Positions 14,336 to 15,142 of a stretch of 15,142 bases of DNA are shown one piece after another. Position 1 is the stretch's first letter; the number at the start of each line of letters is the position of its first letter. The translations under genes were made by a program, and so were the position numbers. The DNA is from Flavobacteriaceae bacterium. GTDB taxonomy: Bacteria; Bacteroidota; Bacteroidia; Flavobacteriales; Flavobacteriaceae. The stretch is from contig JAUVCP010000010.1 in NCBI GenBank assembly GCA_030590765.1, positions 1 to 15,142 on the forward strand. The letters are read 5' to 3'. The notes under the pieces are model-generated. The model searched no databases. It worked only from the letters and a program-made list of their open reading frames with translations, and was not told where the DNA came from.

Positions 14336-15142
14336 GTGAAAAATCAGGAAGATAAATTTAAAAAGGTAATATCACATGCAAAAGAATATGGTTATATTTT
14401 TCAGTCAAGTGAAATTTATGACGGACTTAGTGCTGTTTATGATTATGCCCAAAATGGTGTTGAACTCAAAAAAAATATAAGAAATTACTGGTGGAAATCC
14501 ATGATGCAAATGAATGAGAATATTGTAGGTCTGGATTCCGCAATACTTATGCATCCTACTACCTGGAAGGCTTCTGGCCATGTAGATGCTTTTAACGACC
14601 CGTTAATTGATAACAAAGATTCTAAAAAAAGATATCGTGCTGATGTTTTAATAGAAGACTATGCAGAGAAATTAAATCTGAAAGCTCAAAAAGAAATTAA
14701 GAAAGCCGCTAAACGATTTGGTGAATCATTCAATGAGGAAGAATTTGTTTCTACAAACCCAAGGGTAGTAAATTATCTATCCAAAAAGGAGGAAGTTTTA
14801 AAACGCATGGCAGAATCTTTAGAAAATGAAGATCTTGTTGATGTAAAAAATCTAATTGAAGAACTGGGAATTGCCTGTCCTGTTTCGGGATCAAAAAATT
14901 GGACAGATGTAAAACAGTTCAACCTGATGTTTGGAACCAAACTGGGTGCGTCAGCAGATTCTGCAATGGATCTTTATTTGCGTCCGGAAACTGCACAGGG
15001 AATTTTTGTAAACTTTGCAAATGTGCAAAAAACCGGTAGAATGAAAATTCCTTTTGGAATTGCTCAAACTGGTAAAGCATTTAGGAATGAGATCGTTGCA
15101 AGGCAATTTATTTTTAGAATGCGTGAATTTGAACAAATGGAA
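14336..15142 (+). CDS. glyS: glycyl-tRNA synthetase, single-chain dimeric type, 3' end missing
   Basis: This is the first 269 residues of the alpha2 (glyQS-type) glycine--tRNA ligase, a cytoplasmic class II enzyme that charges tRNA-Gly with glycine. The frame is open to the last base, so about half of the roughly 510-residue protein is outside the window. Visible hallmarks are SSEIYDGLSAVYDYAQNG (21-40), WWKSM, MHPTTWKASGHVDAFNDPL (72-90) with the KKRYRAD insert, and the active-site segment RPETAQGIFVNF (216-227). Class II motif 2, AFRNEIVARQFIFRMREFEQ, is at 248-267. The start is GTG 14336: an in-frame TAA lies six bases upstream and no ATG is near, and the protein then begins KNQEDKFKKVISHAKEYGY, as expected for the family. 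It has its own promoter behind the terminator of the preceding gene. Confidence 0.96.
   Translation, partial: MKNQEDKFKKVISHAKEYGYIFQSSEIYDGLSAVYDYAQNGVELKKNIRNYWWKSMMQMNENIVGLDSAILMHPTTWKASGHVDAFNDPLIDNKDSKKRYRADVLIEDYAEKLNLKAQKEIKKAAKRFGESFNEEEFVSTNPRVVNYLSKKEEVLKRMAESLENEDLVDVKNLIEELGIACPVSGSKNWTDVKQFNLMFGTKLGASADSAMDLYLRPETAQGIFVNFANVQKTGRMKIPFGIAQTGKAFRNEIVARQFIFRMREFEQME

Noticed and set aside
14951..15136. A minus-strand frame of 61 codons
   Set aside because: It lies inside the conserved catalytic region of glycyl-tRNA synthetase on the plus strand.
1..15142. Search for tRNA, rRNA, CRISPR repeats, transposase or defence genes
   Set aside because: None seen: no tRNA cloverleaf, no regularly spaced repeats, and no transposase or defence-family protein on either strand.

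Overview
The window is AT-rich chromosomal DNA from a member of the Bacteroidota, most likely a flavobacterium. The evidence is a TonB receptor with an N-terminal carboxypeptidase-like domain, several TAnnTTTG promoter boxes, no clear Shine-Dalgarno sequences, a single-chain glycyl-tRNA synthetase, an Ig-like 'PEGGPKDE' lipoprotein, and a MenA (menaquinone) gene. Most of it is ordinary housekeeping and metabolic DNA. I see no tRNA, rRNA, CRISPR array, prophage or complete transposon.

Left part, + strand (1-5946): the 3' end of a cysteine-rich (Fe-S)-binding protein, a membrane-anchored SPOR-like protein and menA lie 17-19 bp apart and look like one operon. Next, behind its own promoter, is a small membrane-anchored protein with a CNGKC motif, then an outer-membrane TonB receptor whose plug carries CPNRM. 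That is the CxxxM copper-binding motif of the OprC/NosA receptors, so the pair looks like a copper-acquisition unit. A strong intrinsic terminator follows, then a UPF0173 metallo-hydrolase.

Middle, - strand (6249-10365): mrp and a NifU-type protein (Fe-S cluster carriers) are separated by a perfect 36-bp palindrome. hmgA and hppD follow; they encode consecutive steps of tyrosine catabolism, in which HppD makes homogentisate and HmgA opens its ring. A 39-codon C-terminal remnant of a four-helix-bundle (23S rRNA intervening-sequence) protein lies between hmgA and hppD. The convergent 302-bp gap next to hppD holds two unexplained open stretches and a small GC-rich patch.

Right part: a large lipoprotein with an Ig-like domain and a ComF-family phosphoribosyltransferase (- strand) are separated by a roughly 170-bp fold-back element with near-identical ends, resembling a MITE. 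Divergent from comF are a membrane-anchored coiled-coil protein of unknown function with its terminator, and the first 269 codons of glycyl-tRNA synthetase, which runs off the window.

The points most worth following are the copper receptor with its CNGKC partner, the fold-back element touching the comF stop codon, the four-helix-bundle relic, and the mrp/nifU palindrome.
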